A stretch of DNA of 64,000 nucleotides from Heliocidaris tuberculata (Eukaryota; Echinodermata; Echinoidea; Camarodonta; Echinometridae), in the NCBI GenBank assembly GCA_025618425.1, contig CM046844.1, forward strand, positions 11,830,058-11,894,057. Direction: 5' to 3'. This document shows positions 1 through 12,700 of the stretch, one piece after another. The position numbers and the translations under genes are program-made. The notes below the pieces were generated by a model. It had not been told where the DNA came from, ran no database searches, and saw only the letters and a list, made by a program, of their open reading frames with translations. How positions within the stretch are numbered: the stretch's first letter is position 1; every line of letters starts with the position of its first letter.

Positions 1-606
1 TCATGCCAGTTGAAGAGCAAAATGTATTAATTCAACCCTTTCAAGTCACCAAGTTTGCAAACATGCATGACATATTCTAAGTTTTCAGTCATAGGGGCTT
101 TGAACATTGTTCATCTTGATAAAAACATTGTACGAGGATATCGAACAATATAATTCATGAGCCTGGAATTTCAAGAAGAAAGACATCTTTTTCTTTGCCT
201 AAAACCATTGCATACAAACATCAAAATTTGGGGAATTGAGGATGACTACACATTAAGTGAAAGGGTTGGTCTATAACTGAATTTGCATTTCGCTGTCACA
301 GGAAACATAAATCTAAATCCTACATATCGTGTGATCCTATAAAGGTGCTACAGATTTTTTTAAAGCAATCAGCTTACTAGTTTTCAAGAGACTAAAATCC
401 ACACCTCTTAGAAAAACATGACTGCATAAACATTAATTGATTCCCTAGACTTTCTTTAAAAAACCATTCTATTTTGATGTATTGAATGAACAACAACAAT
501 TTTCCCTAAGAATACATTCTCTAAATTTTCTAACGGTCTATCAACAAAACAAAAAAAATTGATGGTGAGAATAAATGGCAACATTTACAAGGAAAGATGA
601 ACTCAC
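1..606 (-). other. UBE4B intron 21 (partial)
   Basis: AT-rich intron sequence. I see no open segment that aligns with the UBE4B residues expected after exon 21, and no repeat that I recognise. Confidence 0.6.
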
Positions 607-733
607 TCGCTGGTTTTGACAAAGACGTCTTGGTGTAGAGGAATCTTCCAGAGCGCTTTGAAGATGATACTGATGTGATAGCGAATACTAAATTTGTCGT
701 AGAACTCACTGCTCGCTCCTGTGGTCTCAATGT
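607..733 (-). CDS. UBE4B: UBE4B exon 21 (residues 800-842)
   Basis: Encodes [40 protein letters not shown], matching [20 protein letters not shown] and ISTIFKSLW. Acceptor TTGCAG|AC, donor GA|GTGAGT in phase 2. I find no further exon in 1-606, so the next coding exon is outside the window. Confidence 0.95.
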
Positions 734-3700
734 CTGCAAGGTGGAAGATGAGACACACAATTAATTTCACACACTAACAGAATTCTTAAGTTCAAGCATG
801 ATCCAATAACCGACCGTAAGCGCCCATCCCCCGACAGTAAGCCAAATCCTAAACCTAACTTAACCCTTTCAGGACAATTGACCACATTATGTGGTTTGGC
901 TCAATAACTTTCTATTAGAGCCCTAAAAAAATATACCAGATACATGAGTAGAAAGAGCAAAAATTTCGGCACACACTGTGTCCATTTTTGTTGCATGACC
1001 ATATTGCGTTTGATGCCAGGAAGTTGAAAAAGGAAAATAAGCTTTAAAATCCTTAAAATGGCAACACATTGAGAAGTTCAAAATCACTGATTTTTATCAA
1101 AATTGGCAATTTTTTTCAACTTTTCGGCAGAATTTTTAACCATGTACATTGTTTTCAAAAACATTACACCTTATTAGAACCATGTAGAACTAAAAGAAAA
1201 ATATTATTGTTGCCAATTTAAAGAAGCAAATGCGATCAATTTAGCCCTTAAATAATTCCTGTCCTGAAATGGTTGAAACCCAATCGAAAACCCACTTGCA
1301 ACCCCAACCACTGCCTGATATTTATTTTGGCAAAACTAAGCCTGGAGTAACACTGCTGCAACAAATGCTGTATCGTTGTAAAATTCCAAGACTTTAAACT
1401 CATTCACATTGGTGGAAAAAATAGAAGGAACAGCAGCACCATCTGCAGAATATTTATCAGGGTCCTGTTTAAAACAAAAATGCTATCAATAACAACAATC
1501 ATAGACGGCTACTGAAATTGTTGCAGTTGACTGACTATGAGAACAGTCAGAATTGTGGCAGATGATATTGATAACTAGTGTTATGTAACAGGTCAAAGAA
1601 TAGCTCTCTCAACTTAATTCTCCTGTCCTACAAAAAATATTTTTGCCTATAAAACTACTTTCATGTCTATCAAATCAAGAGCTTTGGGCAAGGTACATTT
1701 CTTATATTGTGTTTGACTATGCAGGACAGATTAAGAAATTGAAACCAATTCAGGGGATCAACAATAGATAAAACTATTTGGCCGCTAGAGGGCATCAACA
1801 GATATTTATCAACTGCTTGCTTTTGATTGGTTGACACACGGTGCAGGAGCAGTGGGTCCAGTTTTCAGTTGTGTTGCCCACTTCCGCTCTTTTCGCATAC
1901 AGTAAAATTTCTATATATGCACGATCATCCACTTACTTCAGCTAATTGAAGCATTCATCAAGTTTTGCCAATATATTTTATCATTTCATCCATCATAATT
2001 GACGGTTCTGAGAACAAAGATATTTAGAAGTTGACTTTTCCACAACTGTGTATGTTCTTAACAGAGATAGGCATAACATGCAATGGTAAATGAAGAGTGG
2101 GGAGTGTCAGTCTTGCATCGACAGCCATGATACAGCCCTACTCTTATTTTCCTCCGATCAGCACAATTGTTCTTTGCAACAGAGCCCCATACCTACCAAA
2201 ACACTTTTGTGAATGTTTAATTTACTTTTTAAATAGCGTTTCAGACTCCTTCCTGACTAAGGCACATCAGCTGATCAATAGGAAAACTAATAATGCCTGT
2301 ACCAGAAGTACCGAAAGTAGGCTTCACAACAAGCTTAATAAAGTGCCAAATAAAGCGGCAAATGTCTATCAGCTATTGTCAATCCCTCAAATTCATTATA
2401 TATCGAAACCAACAGCATGGAAATGGCTAAGAAAATAAATACAGTAGAGAGCGACTTGAAATCTTTGTTACTAGTGAAAATGGTTTGTTCCCAAGACAAA
2501 TTTTGCTGCATTCAAGGACAATATTAAGCCTGCCTACATGTAATTGCTTCCCCTGCCTAGTTGCTCCCCCAACACAAAGCAATGTACATGGGAATGACTT
2601 GTGAAAGAGTATACTCAGTTTCCCTTCCAACACAAATCAACTTAAGTGGGACTAACCTGTCAAACATTATACTCGGCTTCCCCTCTGACATGAAAGAACA
2701 AATGTGGGACTTACCTGTGTAGAATTTCATGAGTGCAGGAACAAGATGCGGAATGGACAGTGAGTGGAGTTGAATGGCCTCAAAGAGCTTGGCAGTCTTG
2801 GGCTGGACGGCAGGACTCAGCACAAAGAACACCTAGGAGTAATGAGAGCAATTTGTTTCATAGATGCAGGCTAGGTACACTGTAACTTAGAAAGTAAAAC
2901 ACTGCGTCCCTCGAATAGGATGTGAAATAGAGGCCACATGTGAAGAATCCACTGCACTCTTTGTATAAGAGAAGGGGGAACCCCTGTGTAGTGGTACACC
3001 AGCACATCCCAGTCTGTGGTGATACGACATATGCTCCTGCGACATTTGCTCCTCCGTCCATATCTCGTAAGGTCAAAGGTTAAGGTCAAGTTCATGATTT
3101 GGTTTTTTGTTAAGGACAATGTGAAGATCAGGATTAGGGTTAGGGTTAGGGTGAGGGTTAGGTTTAGGTTTAAGATTAACATGGCAGAGTTAGACCGGAG
3201 CAATTGTCGCAGGAGCAAATGTCATGGAACCCAATCAGGTATACCTGGAGTAGAGACCCCAGGGTCACAGTGATTCATTTTGCTTTTCCCCCTCCTAGGC
3301 ATAGGTGATGCCAAAGACTTCATAAATATCAATGATGTAAAAAGCAAGATCAAGACGCTCCACACTTACCTCAACAAGCTTTGCAACAAGGTATGGATTC
3401 TTCAGGTAATGACCAGAGCACATGAAGGTTAGTAGGAACGGTACCATGTCGTGTTGGGCAGTGTCTTCTAAGATCTGAGGACTGTGCCTGGTAAAAGGAT
3501 ATTAAGAAGATAATAAAGACATTAGTGACAAGGCTTAGAGCACATGAAGTTAAGCAGGAACGTTACCATGTAATGTTGGGCAGTGTCTTCTAAGATCTGA
3601 GGACTGTGCCTGGTAAAAGGACGTTAAGAAGATATCAAAGACAGCAATAAGGAATGGATTCTTTGGTTAGTGTCTCATTACAAAACTGAAATGTTAAGTC

Positions 3701-6700
3701 AAACATCAAATAAACTAATGAACCAAAAGTTCAATTTGAAAGCAATCGTTGACTCGCTTTCCGTATGATATGAACAACCATATTACTTATCAATCAAAGG
3801 CCCCTTCACAGAAGGAATTTAATGCATGCCTCTCAACAATAGTTACCATGACTGTCTGACATAAGAGCAACCAATGCATACAACTCGCTCCCTGAACCCG
3901 CAACAGATGCATGCAATCATTCATTACCAAGGCCTAGGGGTAGAAGCATTCCTAAATATGACAGCTTGTTTGTTGTTGTTGTCACGTCTCCAAGTAATAA
4001 TCAACAACAACAACAACATAAATTCTAAATCAATAGTAGACTTACTGAACGACAAAGAGAAGAAATTCAGCAATGTCTTCTATGTAGTATTCAGGCAGGG
4101 CAGCAAAAGCTGGTGGAATGTCTGTAGGTAAAGGCAGTCTGAAATAAAGAAAGAGGGGAAGGTCAAAGTGAAATCATGAATAATACTACAATGCACATGT
4201 CATCTACTTGTAAAACTATTCCAAGGTGCTTTAATGTAACTTAAACAGCAATAAATACATCTTTAAACAATCATTATTACACTATCAAATCATTTGCCAC
4301 TTATGTAACTTCAGTGTTTTCCAAATAACTGATGGTAATATTTAACTTTTGAATTAAATATTCCAGTCTGTGTAAATGGACAATATAAATAATATTTTAC
4401 AAACTGACAACACTTAATATGCAAATTTATGAATCTAAAGAATTTTTTTTTTTAAACTTCATTTCACTAAAAAATTCCATTTTGTTGGTTCTCCAATTTT
4501 GTTCCACATCTATTCATCAAATATGAAATATACTGCAGCATACAGACACTTACGCTGGTCCCTTTGGACTGACGAGTCCCACTAGTAGAGACATGACAGT
4601 GCCGTAAAATTGGAAGCAGCCTCTCAGCAGGTTCTCATGGAGGAGACCAGCATCAGCACACACTTTAGCCTTCTCGATTTTCTGTTGGGAGAAGAGTAGA
4701 AACGTACTTGGTGTAATTTCAAATTGAAATGCATAACTGCAAAGAAAATATAAACTTCTTCAATTTCAATTTCAATTCAGAATTAATTTCATAAAATACA
4801 AATAAGTAATTACATAACTCGCAAAGGCCAAAGGCCTGTAAAAACTATAAAGAATATACATACGATATAAATACATACGATATAAGTACATATGATATAG
4901 ATACAATGAAATATAATGATTGTATAAATGACAAACGGAAGTTATGTGTATAAACTAGTAGGCATTTATGATAGATTTTTTAAACCATTCGATTTTATGT
5001 TTTTAAGATGACAATCAAGAGTATTCCAGAGTACACATTTATAAGTTACAGAATTACGACAGTATGGCACGATAAACTGTTTCTTGTATCAAATGAGTGG
5101 GTTAATATGCTATTTTCAAAAAGTCTACGAACATAAAGATTGCTTTTACTTTATAGTAACTGCTGTATTGGTATGTGTTTGTATATGGTTAAAAACCCTT
5201 CTGTCTAATGGTAGATACACTAATACTACTGCTACTGCTACTGCTACTGCATCTGCTACGACTTCTACTTCTGCTACTGCTGTTGCTGCTACTATACTGC
5301 TACTGCTGTTACCGCTACAGATGTTACTGCTACTGCTGCTATTACTACTACTACTTCTACTAATACTCCTACTTATACTATTCCTAATAATAATAACACT
5401 AACAAATTATTTATTGCATTTCCAAAGAAGCTCTTCCATAGGATACAAAGTGCTGAATATCATTATTACCTCAATTTTAGACTAGCTGCCATGAGGTATT
5501 CAAACATTAAAGAAATTTCTCAGCATCAGGTACCAATTTATTAAACCTAGGTGGAATATGTAGCTTAATGTCTTGCAAAAGGATGTTAGTGCCACAGTTA
5601 TTCAAACTTTGCATTCAAACTCTTGCCCCTTCAAATGCACATCCCTAACCCACCTTAGTTTGTGATTTCCATCTCTCCAGGAGCTGGCGGTTTCTTCGCT
5701 CCGGCGGAGTACCCTTCCACTGTGGCTCCTGGTTCTCTAGATCATCCGTCAGCCGGGACAGCTCCCTCAGCGTTCGGATACGCTGGGAGTAGTGCCTGCA
5801 GGCCGGTAACAGGGCAAGGTGCTGGCAGTGGAGGGTCATAAAGTAGCACTCTGTCGGGAATTTCGGCTCTATCCATGTCTCTGGCTCTGAAAGAGGCAAT
5901 TATAATAGATGATCAAAAATCTATCTTTTATTTTTTGAGGATACCATATGAACATGTGATCGAGAGAACAACATGAATTCTGACTACTCATTCTTTCAAG
6001 ACCCTCCTGCATCACTAACTAATGCCTGCCCTCCCTCCTCCCTTGTTCAATGATGCCTTTGAGTCACTCCTGAGCTTCCTATTCTGTCATATTCATCTTT
6101 GTTTCCTGAGAGACATCAAACCTAGACTTATGGAGGTGGATGAAGCCCTAATGCCCAAACATTCCCCTCCCTCCCCTCTCCCTCTCCCTGCCTACTCACT
6201 GAAGCCTATGAGCCATTCGTGAGCCTCTTGTTCTGTCATTTCATCACAATTTCCTGTGAGATATCTAACCTAGATCTAGGGTGGTGGGTGTAGTTCTAAT
6301 CCCCTCTCATTCCTCTCCGCCTGCCCCCCTCCCCTCTCCCCTACTCACTGAAACCTTTGAGCCATTCGTGAGCCTCCTGTTCTGTCATATTCATCAGTTT
6401 TCTGCGAGATGACTAACCTAGACCTAGGGTGGTGGGTGTACATGTAGTTCTAATCCGCTCTTCTTCCTCTCCGCCTGCCCCTGCCCTCCATCCCACCCCC
6501 CCCCCCCCCCCTCCACTACTCACTAATGCCTTTGAGCCACTCCTGCGCCTCCTGTTCCGTCATATTCATCTTAGTTTCCTGAGAGATGTCCACCCTAGAC
6601 TTTGGATGGTGGGTGTAGCGTACATCCACCTTGCCAAGCTGTATCTTTTGACTCAGACGATGGAAGATGGCAAGGAGGTTGAGCATGAACCCATCTCCAG

Positions 6701-9700
6701 CAACCTGGCTCTCATCAACCTGTACATGGAAAAAAATGCAAATTTTCTGAGTATCACTTTAATATAAATAACACTTTCTCTTTCTATCATAAAAGGATGC
6801 CTGATGTAACGTAAAAAGTTTTATTAAACATAAAACTTTTTATCAAGAACATGTTATGCTAACTAATTCAGAACAGAAATTTTTAAAGGGTTAAATTGAC
6901 CAGCTTTCCTCCTACAATTGGCAACACTGGTATTTTTTCATACATTGCTATATTTTGTAATAAAAAGTGAAAAAAGTGAAAAAGAATAATCATCGACAGA
7001 AACTATATAGGAGGAACAGACAGTGGACCACTAAACCAAATCAATCAATCACAAATGACTGACAAGAATACCGAAAGATACATATTCAATGTTCTTTTAG
7101 CTCCAAACTTTTCTTCATGGTTCACCTCACATAACATCTAGAATGATGGGAAGCTCTGGATTTTACTTTGCAAAATTTTAGTGTGCTGAGGCAGAGGGGA
7201 AATGGCTGAAAGTAGCATCACTTAACCCTTTCAGGACAGGAATTATTTAAGGGCTAAATTGATCACATTTTGTTCTTCAAATTGGCAACAATAAGATTTC
7301 TTTTTTAGTGCCACATGGTTCTAAGGTGTAATGTCTTTGAAAATGATATACATAGTTAGGAATTCTGTCAATATTTGAAAATATTGCCAATTTTGAGAAA
7401 AAAACAATGACTTTGAACCTCTCAATGTGTTGCCAATTTAAGGATTTCAAAGCTTATTCTCCTTTTTAAAATTCCTGGCATCAAATACAATATGCTCATG
7501 CAACAAAAATGGACACAGTGTGTGCCGAAATTTTTGCTCTTTCTACTCATGTATCTATTATATTTTTGAGAGCTCTAAATCAACAGTTATTGAGCAAAAC
7601 CACAAAATATGGTCAATAGTCTCGAAAGGGTTAAATAGAGTAAATTTTCTTACCTGCATTTGTGCTCTTTTGTTGTTTCTCGATAAGACATTGCTCAAGA
7701 AGTTTAGCATAGCTTCCCTGGTTTCACTGTTCACCAGTACGCTATGTACAATGTGATGTTGTTCAACCTTCAATCAAAGCATACAGAAAACACACGTGTG
7801 ACCATCAAACTCAAGACTGGCACTTAGTAACAAACACAACTTGCTTACAGAATGTACAATGTGATGTTGTTCAACCTTCAATCAAAGCATACAGAAAACA
7901 CACGTGTGACCATCAAACTCAAGACTGGCACTTAGTAACAAACACAACTTGCTTCCAGAATGTACAATGTGATGTTGTTTAACCTTCAATCAAAGCATAC
8001 ACAAAACACACCATCAAACTCAAGACTGGCACTTAGTAACAAACACAACTTAGCAAAATTGGGGGAAATCAAACTTTTAGAGCTAATTCTAATAGTAATT
8101 TTTTTTTCTTTCCAGTTTTGTATCATGTGTAATAATGCTTCCAGAATGTACAATGTGATGTTGTTCAACCTTCAATCAAAGCATACACAAAACACACCAT
8201 CAAACTCAAGACTGGCACTTAGTAACAAACACAACTTAGCAAAATTGGGGGAAATCAAACTTTTAGAGCTAATTCTAATAGTAATTTTTTTTTCTTTCCA
8301 GTTTTGTATCATGTGTAATAATGCTTCCAGAATGTACAATGTGATGTTGTTCAACGTTCAAACAAAGCATACAGAAAACACACCATCAAACTCAAGACTG
8401 GCACTTGGTAACAAACACAACTTGGCAAAATTGGGGGAAATCAAACTTTTAGAGCTGATTCTAATAGTAATTTTTTTTTTCCAGTTTTGTATCATGTGTA
8501 ATAATGCTTCCAGAATGCAAGTCATAATTTATTACCAACAGGAACTGCATATATGTCTTATGCATATCATTGGACATATTAAAAAAAATAATTTCAGGTT
8601 TCAATATTTCTACAAGAGCAGACCAACATTTATCTCATGGAATGACCCGCACCATTTTATGTTCTTCATAGCATCCCAGATGGAACTTGTTTTTTAAGAT
8701 TTATTCGGCAGTTCTGCAGACATTTTATATTTTGTTTTCTTCTAGTCTATGTACACTGAACCAGACACAACAGGGGTAAGTGTTTATAATTTTTATAATC
8801 ATTATCTATTTGGTAATTTCACATCACAAAGGTGATAAAGTACAAATAGAATCATGAATGCAAGTTTTGTTATAGCAGTCTCCTGAGTGCAACAGCTGGC
8901 TGCCGAAGAAGAGAGCAAACTTAATTACTGTATAAAAAAACCAAAAGGTCCTACTTCCCGACCAAGTATTGCACTCAGAAGACCAGTGAAAATATAGCAT
9001 CAGGTTGGCACTGGTCATGGTGCTATTTTGGCACATTATGGGTTAAAGAGAAGGGTGAGTTCCGGAAAAGGTCAAAAATAATTTGTGAGCTTTCTCATGC
9101 CCTTATGTCAGTTTGGAAGATTATCTTAGTAGAAATGTCCCCTGAAAAGGATTGCTCTTCAAATGCCAGAACATTCAAAATATGACAAGAAACAGCTGAA
9201 ATATTGGGCTGAACATGTGTGTGTAGTCCCATATACACATTTCTGTGTGCAGTACATGTGATTCTCAGCAGGATTGAGTCAATTTCTTCTCATTTCCATG
9301 TTTCCAAAACCAGACAGCATACACAAATTCTTATGTACTATATAATTAACCTTTCCCAATTGTTTTGAGACAGTTTGATGCACAATTTAATTGCATGACC
9401 AGAACTCAACTTCATCTTTAAAGGCCATTCAATTTCAGGAAAACAGTTATCTTACCCTGACTTGATCTAGTAATCTTTGGAGTGTATCAATTACTAGCCT
9501 GTCTGTGGTTGTGGAAAAGTATTTATCTCCTACTCTTTGCTGCAGGACACACAGTAACATAGTAGAAAAGAGAAATACATACAGTATTAGAGAAGTAAAT
9601 GAGGAGGGAAATTTTACATACAGTAAGAGAAGGAAATAAGGGGGTGATTTTACATACAGTAAGAGAAGGAAATAAGGGGGTGATTTTACATACAGTAAGA

Positions 9701-12700
9701 GAAGGAAATAAGGGGGAGATTTTACATACAGTAAGAGAAGGAAATAAGGGGGAGATTTTACATACAGTAAGAGAAGGAAATAAGGGGGTGATTTTACATA
9801 CAGTAAGAGAAGGAAATAAGGGGGTGATTTTACATACAGTAAGAGAAGGAAATGAGGGGGACATTTTACATATAGTAAGAGGAGAGAATGTGAGGAAAAA
9901 TATATGCTGGATTCCCATGCTGAAACTCAAAATTCGAAGCTTTCCAATGAAATACATCACTTGAAGGTTTGGAACTTTGTTATAAAGATCACTGTTATAA
10001 CAAACTTACAAAGTTACAAATTTCGCTGGTCCCACTTCTTTGTATTCTATTTTTTTTTAAAGCCCTGATACAACAAGGTTGCGATATGAAGAGGTAATTT
10101 CCTTGATCCCAAGAAGTTCGTTATAATGGGGTTCCACTGTACTAAAAAATTAATGACATCTATTAAAGTGTACCAGTCACCTGAAAAAATAATTTGTGTA
10201 TAGCTAGAAAGTATAAAATCAATCTTGAAGAACTTTATCTGGCATCCTATCGGTCAACAGTTAAGGAATATGAAGGAAATAAAGGATAAAATGAAAATGC
10301 TCGCACGGAACCGAACTCCAAGTTTAGTTCCCCACGAGCCCTTATCTTGGCGAGCACATACGAGTGAACTTTTATGCTTTTAGAGAGTGTAATCAAAATT
10401 GCAATATCTCTTCGTAGAATAATATTTGAAGCCCATATTTTCAATATAGTATAACGACATGGAACCTCTAACATAAGGAGCAAAATATGTTTTGGTGATT
10501 GGTACCCTTTAAGAGAAAGCTCCCTTTCCTACTGTTTGCTCTGTTGCCGGATTTGTGAATTTTTGGTAGATCTGAGGTGTCTGGGCACATTTTGTTATGT
10601 GCCCAGCAGAAGGGCAAGCGCAAACACAATTTTTAGACAAATATCTAAACTGCACGGCTTGGAATGAAGTAGAAATATAACTTTTCACAATTTGGATGAT
10701 TTACAGACTGAAATATGCGGTGCAGATGCAGTTATAGAATAGCCTAAACTTTGGAAGAGTTTTCCCGAAATTTATGCATCCATTCGCGCAAAATACAGAT
10801 CGCACCCAGGACCTCTTGCATGAGAGATAAGAGCTTGCATCACTGTACCACAGGGCTTCCACTCTTGCTGCAACTGATCGAAAAAGAAAAGTGAGAAGAC
10901 TTACATCATCTTCAGCAAACACAGAGAGCCTCAAGCATGCACCTAGAAGAGATAGTTGTTCAAGTTCCCGACCAGCGGCACTGCTGACAGGCTCAGGTAA
11001 CCATAAAGGTGACGTGGCAAGCTACAGGCATAAGAAATACATACAGGAATTAAAGGCATTGATTAACTTTGCCCAGGATTGAAAAAAAAAAAATCACTGT
11101 TCCAGCTAATGCTGTAATCATAATTGCAAACCTTTAGCTCAGACAGGAATCGCCTGAGTTTTATAAGCTGATCGGTCGTTTATATATCAAGATATTTACG
11201 ATTGAACATTGATGTCGGGATAGAGTACACCAAACCCTAAAGAACTCTTACGGTTGGCATACCTCGCTCTATCACAGAATACCGTACGGGCTGGAAACCC
11301 GCTCTGAAATCGAAATTTGTCCCATGCTGAATTATCAAAAATGCTAACAATGATGGAATACTTACAAGGCTACATATAGGTCTTGAATTGCCATCTTTTA
11401 TTCTGCATAGTTCACTTAAAATCTGGAAAAAAACAACAAATAAACAAACACAAAATAATATTAAACAAGTGAATGAGTAAATTACGCAATGCGTAATAAA
11501 TGTCCCCGCCGGAAGTGCAGATCTGTGGAAATTAACTAGCCTGAACCTTAAAACTTCAGTGAAAAACTTTAGTGAATAAAATAATAATGTTACTGCATGC
11601 AAAAGAAGAGAATACCAACAATGCATGTATACAACTGAAATATAAAACATGAAAACATTATGAACCTTCAGCCATTTTGAATAAATTTGCATAAATTTGC
11701 ATGAATAATGAATTTCAAAATTCTGTGTAGAAGTTTGGAAGCCCCCACCCAGCCCTATCAGATAAAACAATCGGAATCAAAATCCGATGTGAAATAGAGG
11801 AGAAGTAGCATTTTTCGTCAATTTTGAATAAATTTGCATAAATTTGCATAATTAATGAATTTCAAAATTCTGTGTAGAAGTTTGGAAGCCCCCACCCAGC
11901 CCTATCAGATAAAAAAATCGGAATCAAAATCCGATGTGAAATAGAGAAGTAGCATTTTTCGTCGATTTTGAATAAATTTGCATAAATTTGCATAATTAAT
12001 GAATTTCAAAATTCTTTGTAGAAGTTTGGAAACCCCCACCCAGCCCTATCAGATAAAACAATCGGAATCAAAATCCGATGTGAAATAGAGGAGAAGTAGC
12101 ATTTTTCGTCAATTTTGAATAAATTTGCATAAATTTGCATAATTATTGAATTTCAAAATTCTGTGTAGAAGTTTGGAAGCCCCAACCCAGCCCTATCAGA
12201 TAAAACAATCGGAATCAAAATCCAATGTGAAATAGAGGAGAAGTAGCATTTTTCGTCGATTTTGAATAAACTTGCATAAATTTGCATAATTAATGAATTT
12301 CAAAATTCTGTGTAGAAGTTTGGAAGCCCCCACCCAGCCCTATCAGATAAAACAATCGGAATCAAAATCGGCCAAGAAATGACGGAGAAGTAGCATTTTC
12401 TAACATTTGAGCACACACGGACAGACGGACGGACGGACACACACACACACACACACACGCACACACACACGCACACACGTACGGAGCCCGTTTCATAGTC
12501 CCCTCGCGAACTTCGTTCGGCGGGGACAAAAACACAGGTAATTACAATACAGAAAATTATGAACATGGTTCAGTATAGCAAGGAAGTTATTTGCAATGAA
12601 TATGACTATATTAAAACTCCCAAATAAGAGCACTATTATGGGCAATCAAGTTTTTAAAGATTGGCTTAATTTCATGAGTGTTAATGGTCTATTAAAAATA

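Noticed and set aside
3016..3273. Arg/Val-rich frame and the GGGTTAGGGTTAGGG run as telomere repeat
   Set aside because: Only about three TTAGGG-like units in degenerate surroundings; interstitial and too short to call a telomeric array.
7960..8697. 245-residue plus-strand open frame with a 62-residue repeat
   Set aside because: It is the antisense of a tandem array derived from UBE4B exon 14 and its intron; the 186-base unit is a multiple of three, so it stays open by chance.
9523..9964. Repeat proteins on both strands ([12 protein letters not shown] and [12 protein letters not shown])
   Set aside because: 36-bp minisatellite; open in several frames because the unit is a multiple of three.
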